Of a stretch of 64,000 nt of DNA, positions 1 through 8,011 are shown in pieces (position 1 is the stretch's first letter; each line of letters starts with the position of its first letter). This DNA comes from Microtetraspora malaysiensis (GTDB lineage Bacteria > Actinomycetota > Actinomycetes > Streptosporangiales > Streptosporangiaceae): assembly GCF_001528665.1 (NCBI RefSeq), contig NZ_BBYJ01000017.1, positions 348,828-412,827 of the forward strand, written 5' to 3'. A program made the translations under genes and the position numbers. A model generated the notes under the pieces. That model worked only from the letters and a program-made list of their open reading frames with translations, did not search any database and was not told the origin of the DNA.

Positions 1-2
1 TG

Positions 3-776
3 GCCGGCGGTGTCCGGCTGCACGCCGTGCTCCCTCCGATCGCGCCGGACGGCCCCTGCATGTCGCTTCGGCTCCCGTCGCGCCGCACGTTCACGCTTGA
101 GGAACTCGTCCCCGGCATCGGGGCGGCGGTGCTGCGCGAGATCCTGGCCGCGCGGCTCGCCTTCCTCGTCTCGGGAGGCACCGGCACGGGCAAGACCACC
201 CTGCTTTCGGCCATGCTGTCTCTCGCCGACCCGGGCGAGCGGCTCCTGCTCGTCGAGGACTCCGCCGAGCTGCGACCTCGGCATCCTCATGTCGTACGCC
301 TGGAAACCCGGCCGCCCAACCTCGAAGGCGCGGGCGGCGTGATCCTCCGTGATCTCGTACGGCAGGCGCTCCGCATGCGGCCGGATCGTCTGGTGGTCGG
401 AGAGGTGCGGGGAGCCGAGGTCGTGGATCTCCTGGCCGCGCTCAACACGGGGCATGAGGGCGGATGCGGGACGCTCCACGCGAACGCGGCGACGGATGTG
501 CCGGCCCGGTTGGAGGCTCTCGCCTGCGCGGCCGGGCTGTCCAGGGAGGCGGTGCACAGCCAGCTCGCGGCCGCGCTCGACGTGGTCGTCCATCTCGTCC
601 GCGATCCCGGATCCGGACAACGTAGGGTCGCCGAGATCTGCGTCCTGGAGCGCGACGCCTCCGGCCTGGTGACCGCCGTTCCCGCCCTGACCTTCGGCTC
701 CGACGGCAGTGTGGCGTCCGGTGCCGCGGCTCCGGGGCTCGCGGCCCGATGCCCGGGGCTCTCATGGGCGTCGTAA
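3..776 (+). CDS. tadA: TadA/CpaF-family pilus assembly ATPase (5' end missing)
   Basis: The reading frame is open at the left edge, so the N-terminal part lies outside the window. This is the C-terminal ATPase part of the TadA/CpaF protein that powers Flp/Tad pilus assembly at the cytoplasmic membrane. Visible are a P-loop GGTGTGKTT (bases 174-200), an acidic VVGEVRG stretch (about 393-413) and the conserved LHANAA histidine motif (about 475-490). The 3' end overlaps the start of tadB, as expected for coupled translation. Choosing TadA over a VirB11 or PilT ATPase rests on the tadB/tadC neighbours. Pilus function is inferred from the family. Confidence 0.9.
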   Translation, partial: AGGVRLHAVLPPIAPDGPCMSLRLPSRRTFTLEELVPGIGAAVLREILAARLAFLVSGGTGTGKTTLLSAMLSLADPGERLLLVEDSAELRPRHPHVVRLETRPPNLEGAGGVILRDLVRQALRMRPDRLVVGEVRGAEVVDLLAALNTGHEGGCGTLHANAATDVPARLEALACAAGLSREAVHSQLAAALDVVVHLVRDPGSGQRRVAEICVLERDASGLVTAVPALTFGSDGSVASGAAAPGLAARCPGLSWAS

Positions 777-1471
777 CCGTGCTGGCCGCGGTGCTCGCCG
801 TATGGGTCTGGACCGGCTCGGGCACGGGCGCTGTTCGTCTGGCCGGGCTTGTCGGTGCCGATCGTCCGGCCCCGAGACGCCTGCCCGCCCTGTTCGACCG
901 GCCCCGTCCAGATCGCCAGGCCGCGGCCTGGCGCGCGCTCTCCATCGAGCTCTGCCAGGGCGTCGTGGCCGAACTCGCCGCCGGCGGCACGCCAGGCGAA
1001 GCGCTGTCGCGCGCCGTCGCCGCGCTCACCCCTCCGGACGCGGCCGCGCTCAGACCGGTGGCCGCGGTCGCCAGAGACGGGGGCGACGTCGCCGCCGCTC
1101 TGCTCCGTGTCGTCCCACCCAGAGGAGGCGAGGGCCTCGTACGGCTCGCCGCCTGCTGGCGGGTCAGCGTCGCCACCGGCGGTGGCCTGGCCGCGCTTGT
1201 GGAGCGCCTCGGCGGGTCGTTGCGCGAGGCGGAGGCCCACAGGCAGGACCTTGACGCCCAACTGGCCGGTCCCCGGGCCACCGCTCGCCTCCTCGCCGTC
1301 CTGCCCGCGCTCGGCCTGCTGATGGCCGCCGGGCTCGGCATGAGCCCCTTGACATTTCTCCTCAGCGAGCCGGCCGGGATCGGATGCCTCGTCACCGGGC
1401 TCGTCCTGGACGGCGTCGGCGTGTGGTGGACCAACCGGCTCGTCGCCCGCGCGGCAGAGGCGTCCCCATGA
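749..1471 (+). CDS. tadB: TadB-like type II secretion F-domain membrane protein
   Basis: An inner-membrane platform protein of the Tad machine, 240 residues if it starts at ATG 749. ATG 764 is an equally plausible start, and both overlap the end of tadA. A short hydrophobic N-terminal segment (about residues 7-22) is followed by a soluble GspF-like helical region and a C-terminal hydrophobic pair (about residues 182-235), the usual TadB/TadC topology. It is shorter than classical TadB (about 300 residues), as is common for the actinobacterial form. TadB is assigned because it directly follows the ATPase. By family it anchors the ATPase and works with TadC. Confidence 0.8.
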   Translation: MPGALMGVVTVLAAVLAVWVWTGSGTGAVRLAGLVGADRPAPRRLPALFDRPRPDRQAAAWRALSIELCQGVVAELAAGGTPGEALSRAVAALTPPDAAALRPVAAVARDGGDVAAALLRVVPPRGGEGLVRLAACWRVSVATGGGLAALVERLGGSLREAEAHRQDLDAQLAGPRATARLLAVLPALGLLMAAGLGMSPLTFLLSEPAGIGCLVTGLVLDGVGVWWTNRLVARAAEASP

Positions 1472-1577
1472 CTGCGCGGATTACGGCGTCTCTCACGTCG
1501 CATCGGCCTTCTCCCCCAAATCGAGGTGGACGTTTCCCAAGGCGGAGAAGAGGCGACTACGAGGCGGGAGTAGGCAC

Positions 1578-2384
1578 ATGGCGACGTTGATCGCCGTCGC
1601 CTTCGCCGCGCTCGCCGTGATCGCATGGCCTGCGCGCGTCCCTCCCTCCGACAGGTTGCGGGCGATCGCGACCGGGGAGACGAGGCGAAGAAACGACGGC
1701 GGAGAGACCGGAGAGTTCGGATCACCCCTGGGATCGATCCGCGCTGAGGCGGGAGCGGAAGGCGATACGAAGGCCGTCTCCGCGAGCCGGCTTCGCGGGC
1801 TGGCGATCGCCGTTCCGGCGGGCGTGGTCGCGTTCTTCATGTTCGGTGGAGCTCCCGGCATGGTCGCCGGCGTTCTGGCCGCCGGGGGCGCATGGGTGAT
1901 CGCGCGCAGGCGTGAGTCGGCCGATGTCCGCCGTCGTCGTGAACGTATGGCGGCAGACCTCCCGTTCGCGGTGGACCTCATGGTGGCGTGCCTGCGCGCC
2001 GGGCAGCCGGTGATCGGAGCGGTGGACGCGGTAGCGGAAGCCCTCGGCGGACCGTTGGGAGAGCGGCTCTCCTGGGTGGCCGGTCAGATGCGGCTCGGCG
2101 CGGAGCCGGGGGCGGCGTGGGGCGCTCTCGCCCAGGACCCGTCGCTCGCGCCGCTCGCCCGGGCGATGATCAGGGCCGTCCGGCGCGGGGCTCCGGTCGC
2201 CGAGGTGCTCACCAGGCTGGCGGATGACGCGCGCCAGGCGGCCCGTGCGTCCTCGTCGGCGGCTGCGCGCAAGGCGGGGGTCCAGGCGGTCGCTCCGCTG
2301 GGGCTGTGCTTCCTGCCCGCGTTCGTCCTTCTCGGGATCATCCCCGTGGTCGCCGGGCTCGCCGCCCAGGTCCTTGTGCCATAG
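1578..2384 (+). CDS. tadC: TadC-like type II secretion F-domain membrane protein
   Basis: A 268-residue membrane protein with an N-terminal hydrophobic segment, a central hydrophobic pair (about residues 76-110), a GspF-like region with the ADLPFAVDLMVACLRAG and LTRLADDARQAAR stretches, and a C-terminal hydrophobic helix. It starts at ATG 1578, with a G-rich ribosome-binding region (GGGAG) upstream. It lies 106 bases after tadB in the same direction, and the pair would form the membrane platform of the Tad pilus. No gene follows for about 600 bases, so the pilin genes downstream are probably transcribed separately. Confidence 0.8.
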   Translation: MATLIAVAFAALAVIAWPARVPPSDRLRAIATGETRRRNDGGETGEFGSPLGSIRAEAGAEGDTKAVSASRLRGLAIAVPAGVVAFFMFGGAPGMVAGVLAAGGAWVIARRRESADVRRRRERMAADLPFAVDLMVACLRAGQPVIGAVDAVAEALGGPLGERLSWVAGQMRLGAEPGAAWGALAQDPSLAPLARAMIRAVRRGAPVAEVLTRLADDARQAARASSSAAARKAGVQAVAPLGLCFLPAFVLLGIIPVVAGLAAQVLVP

Positions 2385-2407
2385 CCGGCACAGGGGCTCC
2401 ACCAGAC

Positions 2408-2441
2408 AGACCTCGGGCTCTACCAATAGACCTCGGGCTCT
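2408..2441 (+). repeat. Tandem repeat, 14-bp core at 20-bp period, just after tadC
   Basis: AGACCTCGGGCTCT occurs at 2408-2421 and again at 2428-2441, starting 24 bases beyond the tadC stop. The copies are identical over 14 bases and differ in the 6-base spacers. Unlike several other gene-end repeats in this window, it does not include the stop codon. No hairpin or function is evident. Confidence 0.75.
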
Positions 2442-2760
2442 GCCGGCAAAAGGCCAATCGGGCGCCGCGCTCCGTCCTTTCCCCGCACGTGCGGACATCA
2501 CATGGGTTGCCGGTTTCCTGAGATCTGGATACCGCACCCGTTTCCCTGCAAGCTGGACGCTGCACCCGTTGCCTGTCCGTCCTACGTACATCGGGCCCCG
2601 TTCGGACGGCCTTCGCGTATGCGTTACATGCGACGACAATGCGGACTGGTATCAAGGTCACTTACGTCGCCGGACGGCGGCGTCTCCGTGGGCGCCTCGG
2701 ACAAGTGCGGAGCCGGTCGGCGATGGCGGTGGTGAGGCGTTGGCCAGCAGGTTTGATCTC

Positions 2761-2909
2761 TGTGGACAGCTCTCCGCACCTGTGGATAACCATTGACCCT
2801 CGGAAAAGATCGTCATAGTCGCGCGATCGAAGATGTGGCGGTAGACGCGCCTCCTATTAACAGGAGCGGTGTTTTCCACAGTTATCCACGGCGTCGCGCC
2901 TTATCCACA
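2761..2909. other. DnaA-box cluster (five boxes, inverted arrangement)
   Basis: Five 9-mers match the DnaA-box consensus TTATNCACA or the actinobacterial form TTGTCCACA. Two are on the minus strand: CTGTCCACA at 2761-2769 and TTATCCACA at 2781-2789. Three are on the plus strand: TTTTCCACA at 2872-2880, TTATCCACG at 2882-2890 and TTATCCACA at 2901-2909. Two are perfect TTATCCACA boxes. The two groups point away from each other across an 82-base spacer. There is no dnaA or dnaN nearby, so this is not the usual oriC. A DnaA-titrating or DnaA-regulated site is the likelier reading, by inference. Confidence 0.7.
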
Positions 2910-3000
2910 GAACCGCGTTCGGCCGCGGGGAAACCCCGCCTGTTGGCAGAACCTTGGGACATCCACGGAAGGTCCGTGGCGGGTCCGATCAGGGGGATCG

Positions 3001-3501
3001 ATGGGCATGTGGATCGGCAAATTCGGCGAAACCGCGGGGCCGCTACGCCAGGCGTTCCGGACAGTTCTCCGAGGCGCGGTGCGGCCGTCTCAGCCGCCGA
3101 CGACGGACGAACATGGGTCGATTCCCGGACCGGCGACGACGTGTCGGCGAGATGCGCAGCGTCGTGCGGTTTCGGCGCGCCCCGGAACCGATCGGCCGGC
3201 TGTGGAAACGGCTGTTCCGGTCGCGAAGCATCGGCTGGGAAAGAAAAGGCGCCCACGTAATGCCACGCGCGCCGTATCCGCGTTGATCGGCGCGGTGCGG
3301 GCCCGTGCCCGATCCACCGCCGTCCAATGGACCTTGATCGCTCGCACAAGAGCCGAGGCCGGCATGTCGACCGCTGAATACGCGGTGGGCACCATCGCCG
3401 CCTGCGCGTTCGCCGGTCTTCTCTTCAAGATTGTCACCAGTGGTGAAGTCAGAAGCATGCTGACCGCTCTGATCCAAAAGGCTCTCAAGCTGGCCGGGTG
3501 A
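3001..3501 (+). CDS. DUF4244 Flp-pilin-like protein
   Basis: The C-terminal 45 residues are the recognisable part: MSTAEYAVGTIAACAF followed by a hydrophobic helix and FKIVTSGEV. This is the actinobacterial DUF4244 family found in tad clusters. AG|MSTAEY fits the Flp prepilin cleavage rule (Gly, then Glu-Tyr at +5/+6). The start is uncertain. ATG 3001 has AGGGGG about 5 bases upstream and gives 166 residues, but family members are about 60-80 residues. The segment coded by 3001-3255 is Arg/Pro-rich with less biased codons, so a start near 3283-3295 (TTG or GTG) is quite possible. It is probably the pilus subunit. The next gene starts 3 bases after its stop. Confidence 0.7.
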   Translation: MGMWIGKFGETAGPLRQAFRTVLRGAVRPSQPPTTDEHGSIPGPATTCRRDAQRRAVSARPGTDRPAVETAVPVAKHRLGKKRRPRNATRAVSALIGAVRARARSTAVQWTLIARTRAEAGMSTAEYAVGTIAACAFAGLLFKIVTSGEVRSMLTALIQKALKLAG

Positions 3502-3504
3502 CGC

Positions 3505-3999
3505 ATGGGCGCGGGTGTTGGGGCCGTGAAGGGCGAAAGCGCGCGCGTCGGGCTGTGGCATCCGCGCTTCCGGCCGATGCGGCGAGGAGATCGGGGTTCC
3601 GTCACGGCCGAAGCCGCGGTGGGACTCCCAGCCCTGGTCGCCGTCCTCGGCGCCGCGCTGTGGGCGGTGGCTCTGGTCGGTGCTCACCTGGCGTGTGTGG
3701 ACGCGGCGCGGGCGGGGGCCAGGGCGCTGGCCCGGGGTGAACCCGTCGCCGAGGTGCGCGCCGCGGCGGCGCTCTCGGCGCCACCGGGCGCGGAGATCGT
3801 CATCTCGATGACCGGCGAGATGGCGCGAGTGACGATCTCGGCCCAGGTCCGGCCGACCTGGGGACGGATGCTTCCGCCCGTCCGCATCGAGGCGTCGGCC
3901 AGCGCCGCCGTCGAGCCCGGCGTCGTCGACCTTTCCACCGGTGGTGAAGCAGTCGGTGGGTGGGCGGAGGCGCGAGAGAGGGAGGCCGGGCACCGGTAG
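3505..3999 (+). CDS. TadE-like minor pilin
   Basis: A 164-residue protein with a basic N-terminus, the TadE signature RGSVTAEAAVGLPALVAVLG (about residues 31-50) continuing into a single membrane helix, and an exported alanine-rich C-terminal domain. The start ATG 3505 is 3 bases after the stop of the DUF4244 gene, so the two are one transcript. TadE-type minor pilins are processed by a prepilin peptidase and assist pilus assembly at the cell surface. That role is inferred from family and operon. The C-terminal 20 residues are unusually rich in Gly, Glu and Arg, and the same G-rich composition continues into the following 120 non-coding bases. Confidence 0.8.
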   Translation: MGAGVGAVKGESARVGLWHPRFRPMRRGDRGSVTAEAAVGLPALVAVLGAALWAVALVGAHLACVDAARAGARALARGEPVAEVRAAAALSAPPGAEIVISMTGEMARVTISAQVRPTWGRMLPPVRIEASASAAVEPGVVDLSTGGEAVGGWAEAREREAGHR

Positions 4000-4121
4000 A
4001 GCAGCGGGTGAGAGACGGGAGGTCGGGCGCCGGTGGCCGGCGGACGGTCAGGCGTGGTCGGCACAGCCGGAAGAGCAGCGGGTGGTGAGGGAGGGGAGGT
4101 CGGAAAGACGGTGGGCAAGAC

Positions 4122-4571
4122 GTGAGATCGGGGGCGGGAGACGCGGGTGGGCGAGCGGCCAGGCGGGGAGGCCCGGAGCCGGCCGTGGGCGGCGCGGCAG
4201 GGGTGGCCGGGCGCGATCAGAGGGAGAGAGGGGCGGCCACGATCTGGATGGTCACGCTCATGGCGGTGGTGTGGATCGTCGCGCTGGTCGTCCTTCAGAC
4301 GGGCGCGGCGAGGGTGGCACGCCACCGTGCGCAGAGCGCGGCGGATCTCAGCGCGCTGGCGGCGGCCGCGCAGGCCCTCTCCAGCCCTCAGAACGCTTGT
4401 GCACGCGCCAGAGCGGTGGCGGTGGCGAACGGCGCGCGCATGGACGCCTGCGACCTTTCCGAGGGCGTTGTGCGCGTCTCCGCGTCCGTTCCGGTGCCCC
4501 GAGTCCTGCCCCTGCTCGGCAGCGCCACCGCGACGGCTCGGGCCCGCGCCGGACCCGTAACCGCCCCCTGA
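4122..4571 (+). CDS. TadG/Rv3654c-like secretion-cluster protein
   Basis: The core is ERGAATIWMVTLMAVVWIVA followed by QTGAARVARHRAQSAADLSALAAA, the pattern of the short actinobacterial TadE/TadG-like proteins that end tad clusters (for example mycobacterial Rv3654c). It has one N-terminal membrane helix and an exported C-terminal domain with two cysteines. GTG 4122 gives 149 residues. The first 35 residues are a low-complexity Gly/Arg stretch, so an internal start close to the ERGAAT motif is possible. It lies 122 bases after the TadE gene and is convergent with the helicase. By family it is a pilus-associated envelope protein. Confidence 0.7.
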   Translation: MRSGAGDAGGRAARRGGPEPAVGGAAGVAGRDQRERGAATIWMVTLMAVVWIVALVVLQTGAARVARHRAQSAADLSALAAAAQALSSPQNACARARAVAVANGARMDACDLSEGVVRVSASVPVPRVLPLLGSATATARARAGPVTAP

Positions 4572-4690
4572 GTGCCGGGGAAAGGGCCCGCCGGGAGCAC
4601 ATGCCGGAGGTCGCGGGGTGCGGTCAGATCCAGGAGGCGATGGTGCTCACTCACCAGCGGCGGCCAGGCACCGAGTCTGCCCCGACAGCA

Positions 4691-4731
4691 GAGCCGGTGG
4701 CTCCCATCAGAGAGCTGCCGGCTCCCATCAG
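4691..4731 (-). repeat. Tandem duplication copying the helicase stop codon (21-bp period)
   Basis: A 20-base segment ending in GGCTCCCATCAG occurs at 4691-4710 and 4712-4731 (17 of 20 identical). Read on the minus strand, the second copy contains the stop codon TGA of the helicase gene (4728-4730). The first copy supplies another TGA in the same frame, seven codons downstream, because the period is a multiple of three. Confidence 0.75.
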
Positions 4732-7040
4732 GAGGTGAGGAGGATGTCGAGCAGGCGGAGCGCGCCGGCCTTGTCGAGCGGCTCGTTGCCGTTGCCGCAC
4801 TTGGGGGACTGGATGCACGACGGGCAGCCTTGCTCGCATTCACAGGAGGCGATGGCCTCGCGGGTCGCGGAAAGCCAGTCGGTGGCGCGGGCGAAGCCGC
4901 GCTCGGCGAAGCCCGCGCCGCCGTCGTGGCCGTCGTAGACGAAGACGGTGAGGAGGCCGGTGTCCTGGTGAATCGGGGTGGATACGCCGCCGATGTCCCA
5001 TCGATCACATGTGGCGAAAAGGGGGAGCAGACCGATGGAGGCGTGTTCGGCGGCATGGGCGGCGCCGCCGAGATCCACCGGCTTGCCCTCCGCGGCCGTC
5101 ATCAAGGGCGCGAGCGCGGAGTCGGGCAGGGTCCACCAGACCGCCCGGGTGTGCAGAGTCCGGGGCGGCAGGTCGAGCGGCTCCTCGCCGAGGGACTCGC
5201 CGGTCTGGGTGCGCCGCTTGATGTACGACACGACCTGCTGGGTCACCTCCACCGAGCCGAAGTGCAGCTCACCCGGGCCGAAGGGGCGGGTCCGGAGCGA
5301 CTCGGCCACCCGGATGTCGGTGATGTCCCGGGCATAGGTGGCGTAGTCGGGGTCGGCCGCCGTGACCAGGGCGACATCGCCGTCGAGATCGAGCAGGTCC
5401 ACGACGAACGTCTCCCCCTGATGGAGGTAGACCGCTCCGGGGTGGACGGACATGTGGGCGGAGGGCTCGTCCACGGTGCCGAGGAGCCGCCCGGTGTCGG
5501 CCTCCACCACCTGGATCGGGGCCCCGCCCGCGCCGCGGATGTCGGCCAGGTCGCAGGCGCGGTCCCGGCTGGTCCAGAACCAGCCGGTGGCGCGCTTGCG
5601 CAGCATCCCGCGCTCCACGAGGTCGTCCAGGACGTCCGCCGCGGCGGGGCCGAAGGTCTCCAGATCCGGCTCGGTCAAGGGGATCTCCGCGGCGGCCGCG
5701 CACAGGTGGGGCGCCAGCACGTACGGATTGTCCGGATCGAGGACGATCGCCTCCACCGGACGGCCGAACAGCGCCTCCGGGTGGTGGACGAGGTAGGTGT
5801 CCAGAGGGTCGTCCCGGGCGATGAGCACGGCGAGGGCGTCCTGTCCCGCCCGCCCGGCCCGCCCCGCCTGCTGCCACAAGGAGGCGCGGGTGCCCGGCCA
5901 CCCCGCGATGAGGACGGCGTCCAGTCCGGACACGTCGACGCCGAGCTCCAGGGCGTTGGTGGTGGCCAGGCCCATCAGCTCTCCGGAGCGCAGCGCCTTC
6001 TCCAGTTCTCGCCTGTCCTCGGCGAGGAAGCCCGCGCGGTAGGCCGCCACCTGGGCCGGCAGCTCGGGGGAGACCTCCTCCAGGTTCCTGCGGGCGGCGA
6101 GCGCGATCGTCTCGGCGCCGCGCCGGGACCGGACGAAGGCCAGCGTCCGCACCCCTTCGACGACGAGGTCGGAGAGCAGATCGGCGGTCTCCGCGGCGGC
6201 CGTCCGGCGGATCGGGGCGCCGTTCTCGCCCCGCAGGTCGGTCAGGGGCGGCTCCCAGAGGGCGAAGGTCGCGGAACCCCGGGGGGAGGCGTCCACGGTC
6301 ACCTCGGCCATTTCCAGGCCCGTCAGCCGGCTTCCGGCGACGGCCGGGTCGCCCGCCGTGGCGGAGGCCAGCAGGAAGGTCGGGCTGGAGCCGTACTTGG
6401 CGCAGACCCGGCGCAGCCGGCGCAGGATCTGGGCGACATGCGAGCCGAAGACGCCGCGGTAGCCGTGACATTCGTCGACGATCACCAGGCGCAGCCGCCG
6501 CCAGAACGAGGACCACCGGGCGTGGCCGGGGAGCATCGACCGGTGCAGCATGTCGGGGTTCGTCAGGACGTAGTTGGCGTGCCGCCGCACCCAGAGACGC
6601 TCGTCGGCGGGCGTGTCACCGTCGTAGGTGGCCGCCCTCACCTGGGCCAGCCGCAGCGCCCTGATCGCGCGGAGCTGGTCGGCGGCGAGCGCCTTGGTGG
6701 GGGTGAGATAGAGCACCGTGCCGCCCTCCAGGACGTGGGCGACGGCCGGAAGCAGGTACGCCAGGGACTTTCCCGATGCGGTGCCAGTGGCAATGATCAC
6801 GTTTTGGCCACGTCGGACGTGCTCGGCGGCGTCGAGCTGGTGCTGCCAAAGGCCCGTTATGCCGTGGTTCTCCAAGTGGCTCACCAGCACGTCAGGGGCC
6901 CATTCAGGCCATCTGGCCCGGCCCGCCTGACGTGCTGGAACGTGCTCGACATGGGTGACCCGCCCGCTGCGCGACGGCGCCGAGAGCAGCCGTGCCAGGA
7001 GAGGGCCGGTCCGACGTGAAGGTGAGGTAGACGAAGTCAC
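4728..7040 (-). CDS. DEAD/DEAH-box helicase, MrfA/YprA-like, with DUF1998 zinc region
   Basis: A 770-residue superfamily 2 helicase. Motif I is ATGTASGKS (residues 84-92), motif II is DECH (about 190), and motif III is SAT. The C-terminal helicase domain carries TNALELGVDVSGLD and QQAGRAGRAG. Near the C-terminus is a CECEQGCPSC...C cluster, the zinc-binding part of DUF1998. This is the architecture of B. subtilis MrfA (YprA) and mycobacterial Rv3649, 3'-5' DNA helicases linked to repair of mitomycin damage. It is convergent with the tad operon and divergent from bldG, as in mycobacteria and Streptomyces. The repair role is inferred. The stop codon lies inside a tandem duplication. Confidence 0.9.
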   Translation of the reverse strand: MTSSTSPSRRTGPLLARLLSAPSRSGRVTHVEHVPARQAGRARWPEWAPDVLVSHLENHGITGLWQHQLDAAEHVRRGQNVIIATGTASGKSLAYLLPAVAHVLEGGTVLYLTPTKALAADQLRAIRALRLAQVRAATYDGDTPADERLWVRRHANYVLTNPDMLHRSMLPGHARWSSFWRRLRLVIVDECHGYRGVFGSHVAQILRRLRRVCAKYGSSPTFLLASATAGDPAVAGSRLTGLEMAEVTVDASPRGSATFALWEPPLTDLRGENGAPIRRTAAAETADLLSDLVVEGVRTLAFVRSRRGAETIALAARRNLEEVSPELPAQVAAYRAGFLAEDRRELEKALRSGELMGLATTNALELGVDVSGLDAVLIAGWPGTRASLWQQAGRAGRAGQDALAVLIARDDPLDTYLVHHPEALFGRPVEAIVLDPDNPYVLAPHLCAAAAEIPLTEPDLETFGPAAADVLDDLVERGMLRKRATGWFWTSRDRACDLADIRGAGGAPIQVVEADTGRLLGTVDEPSAHMSVHPGAVYLHQGETFVVDLLDLDGDVALVTAADPDYATYARDITDIRVAESLRTRPFGPGELHFGSVEVTQQVVSYIKRRTQTGESLGEEPLDLPPRTLHTRAVWWTLPDSALAPLMTAAEGKPVDLGGAAHAAEHASIGLLPLFATCDRWDIGGVSTPIHQDTGLLTVFVYDGHDGGAGFAERGFARATDWLSATREAIASCECEQGCPSCIQSPKCGNGNEPLDKAGALRLLDILLTS

Positions 7041-7215
7041 TGGTTTCCACTATGGCATCTGTGGGGAGAGTCGCTCGGAGTCGGGATTTCGTATAGACAC
7101 GGAGTCATAGCGTGGTTGAATGCCGCGCGTCGGGGTCGTTCTTCTGGGGCTTTCCGAGCTACCAGGATGCACGACCTCATCCGAGGACCTACGCATGCAA
7201 GGCGCTGGAGGATCT

Positions 7216-7566
7216 GTGGATCTGAAGTTGGACCACCATTCCGAGGACAACCTCACCATCGTCGATGTCGAAGGTGAGATCGACGTCTACACCGCGCCCA
7301 GGCTGCGTGAGCTGCTGATCGACCTGGTCAACAAGGGCAACTTCCACCTGCTTGTGAACATGGAGAAGGTGGACTTCCTCGACTCGACCGGCCTCGGCGT
7401 GCTGGTCGGCGGCCTCAAGCGGGTGCGGGCGCACGACGGCTCTCTGGAGCTCGTCTGCACGCAGGAGCGCATCCTGAAGATCTTCCGGATCACCGGCCTC
7501 ACCAAGGTCTTCGGGATCTACGCCTCGGTGGACGAGGCCAAGGAAGCCCACGGCCGAGACAAGTGA
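7216..7566 (+). CDS. bldG: BldG-like anti-sigma factor antagonist (STAS domain)
   Basis: A STAS-domain protein of 116 residues with the phosphorylation-site motif [21 protein letters not shown]. The serine in DST is the expected switch residue. It resembles S. coelicolor BldG closely, for example [14 protein letters not shown] and [17 protein letters not shown]. The start is GTG 7216, preceded by GGAGG (7207-7211) at 4 bases. Upstream in-frame codons would give an implausible extension. Its anti-sigma partner gene follows after 16 bases. BldG is required for aerial mycelium and antibiotic production in Streptomyces; the equivalent role here is inferred from sequence and synteny. Confidence 0.9.
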   Translation: MDLKLDHHSEDNLTIVDVEGEIDVYTAPRLRELLIDLVNKGNFHLLVNMEKVDFLDSTGLGVLVGGLKRVRAHDGSLELVCTQERILKIFRITGLTKVFGIYASVDEAKEAHGRDK

Positions 7567-7582
7567 CGGCCGAGGAGCCAGC

Positions 7583-8011
7583 ATGGCCACCGTCGAGCTG
7601 ACGTTCAGCGCTCTCCCGGCCCATGTGCGTACGGCGCGGCTGGTCGCGACGGCCATCGCCCGGCGCACCGGCGTGTCGGAGGCGCTGCTGGACGAGGTGC
7701 GGCTCGCTGTCGGAGAGGCGTGCTCGCGGGCAGTGGAGGCGCATCGCGTCCATTGCCCGGGAGAGCCGATCGTCATCGAGTTGCGCGACGACTCGGGACG
7801 CTTCGAGGTGACCGTCACCGACGTCGCCCCGAGCGAGGACCTCCAGCAACCCGTGATCCCCGCGGACGGCGCTCTCGTGCCCGAGATGCCCGGCCTTGGG
7901 ATCGCGGTCATCGCGGGCCTGGCAGACGACGTCGAGGTGTCATCCGGAGCCAAGGGCATGCGCATCCGCATGAGCTGGCCCGCGTCGCCCAACGGCGTAG
8001 CCGCAGTCTGA
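7583..8011 (+). CDS. ATP-binding anti-sigma factor (RsbW-type kinase fold), BldG partner
   Basis: A 142-residue HATPase_c_2 (RsbW/SpoIIAB-like) protein. The N-box region is LDEVRLAVGEACSRAVEAH (about residues 36-54), with a shortened G-box region around PEMPGLGIAVIAGLADDVEV. The N-box has EACSRA where classical kinases have E/DAxxNA, so the asparagine normally needed for Mg-ATP is replaced. The gene follows bldG, as ApeI/orf3 does in S. coelicolor, and should hold a sigma factor in check until BldG releases it. Its substrate sigma factor is not identifiable here. The last codons and stop lie in an exact 18-bp tandem duplication. Confidence 0.8.
   Translation: MATVELTFSALPAHVRTARLVATAIARRTGVSEALLDEVRLAVGEACSRAVEAHRVHCPGEPIVIELRDDSGRFEVTVTDVAPSEDLQQPVIPADGALVPEMPGLGIAVIAGLADDVEVSSGAKGMRIRMSWPASPNGVAAV

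Larger units (their letters stand above)
2385..3000. other. Gene-free interval between tadC and the Flp-like pilin gene
   Basis: About 615 bases with no credible coding sequence: open frames here are short, lack a ribosome-binding site and resemble no family. It holds the 20-bp-period repeat at 2408-2441 and a DnaA-box cluster at 2761-2909. The stretch around 2790-2870 is less GC-rich than its surroundings. The promoter of the downstream pilin gene should lie in the right-hand part, but I cannot fix its -35 and -10 elements. Confidence 0.7.

Noticed and set aside
2761-2909. Reading the DnaA-box cluster as oriC
   Set aside because: No dnaA, dnaN, rpmH or recF is near, and oriC in this phylum carries far more boxes. 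It is reported as an off-origin cluster.
2954-3286. Alternative small gene overlapping the DUF4244 frame
   Set aside because: Arg/Ser-rich with no family match and no ribosome-binding site; the DUF4244 frame carries a clear pilin motif.
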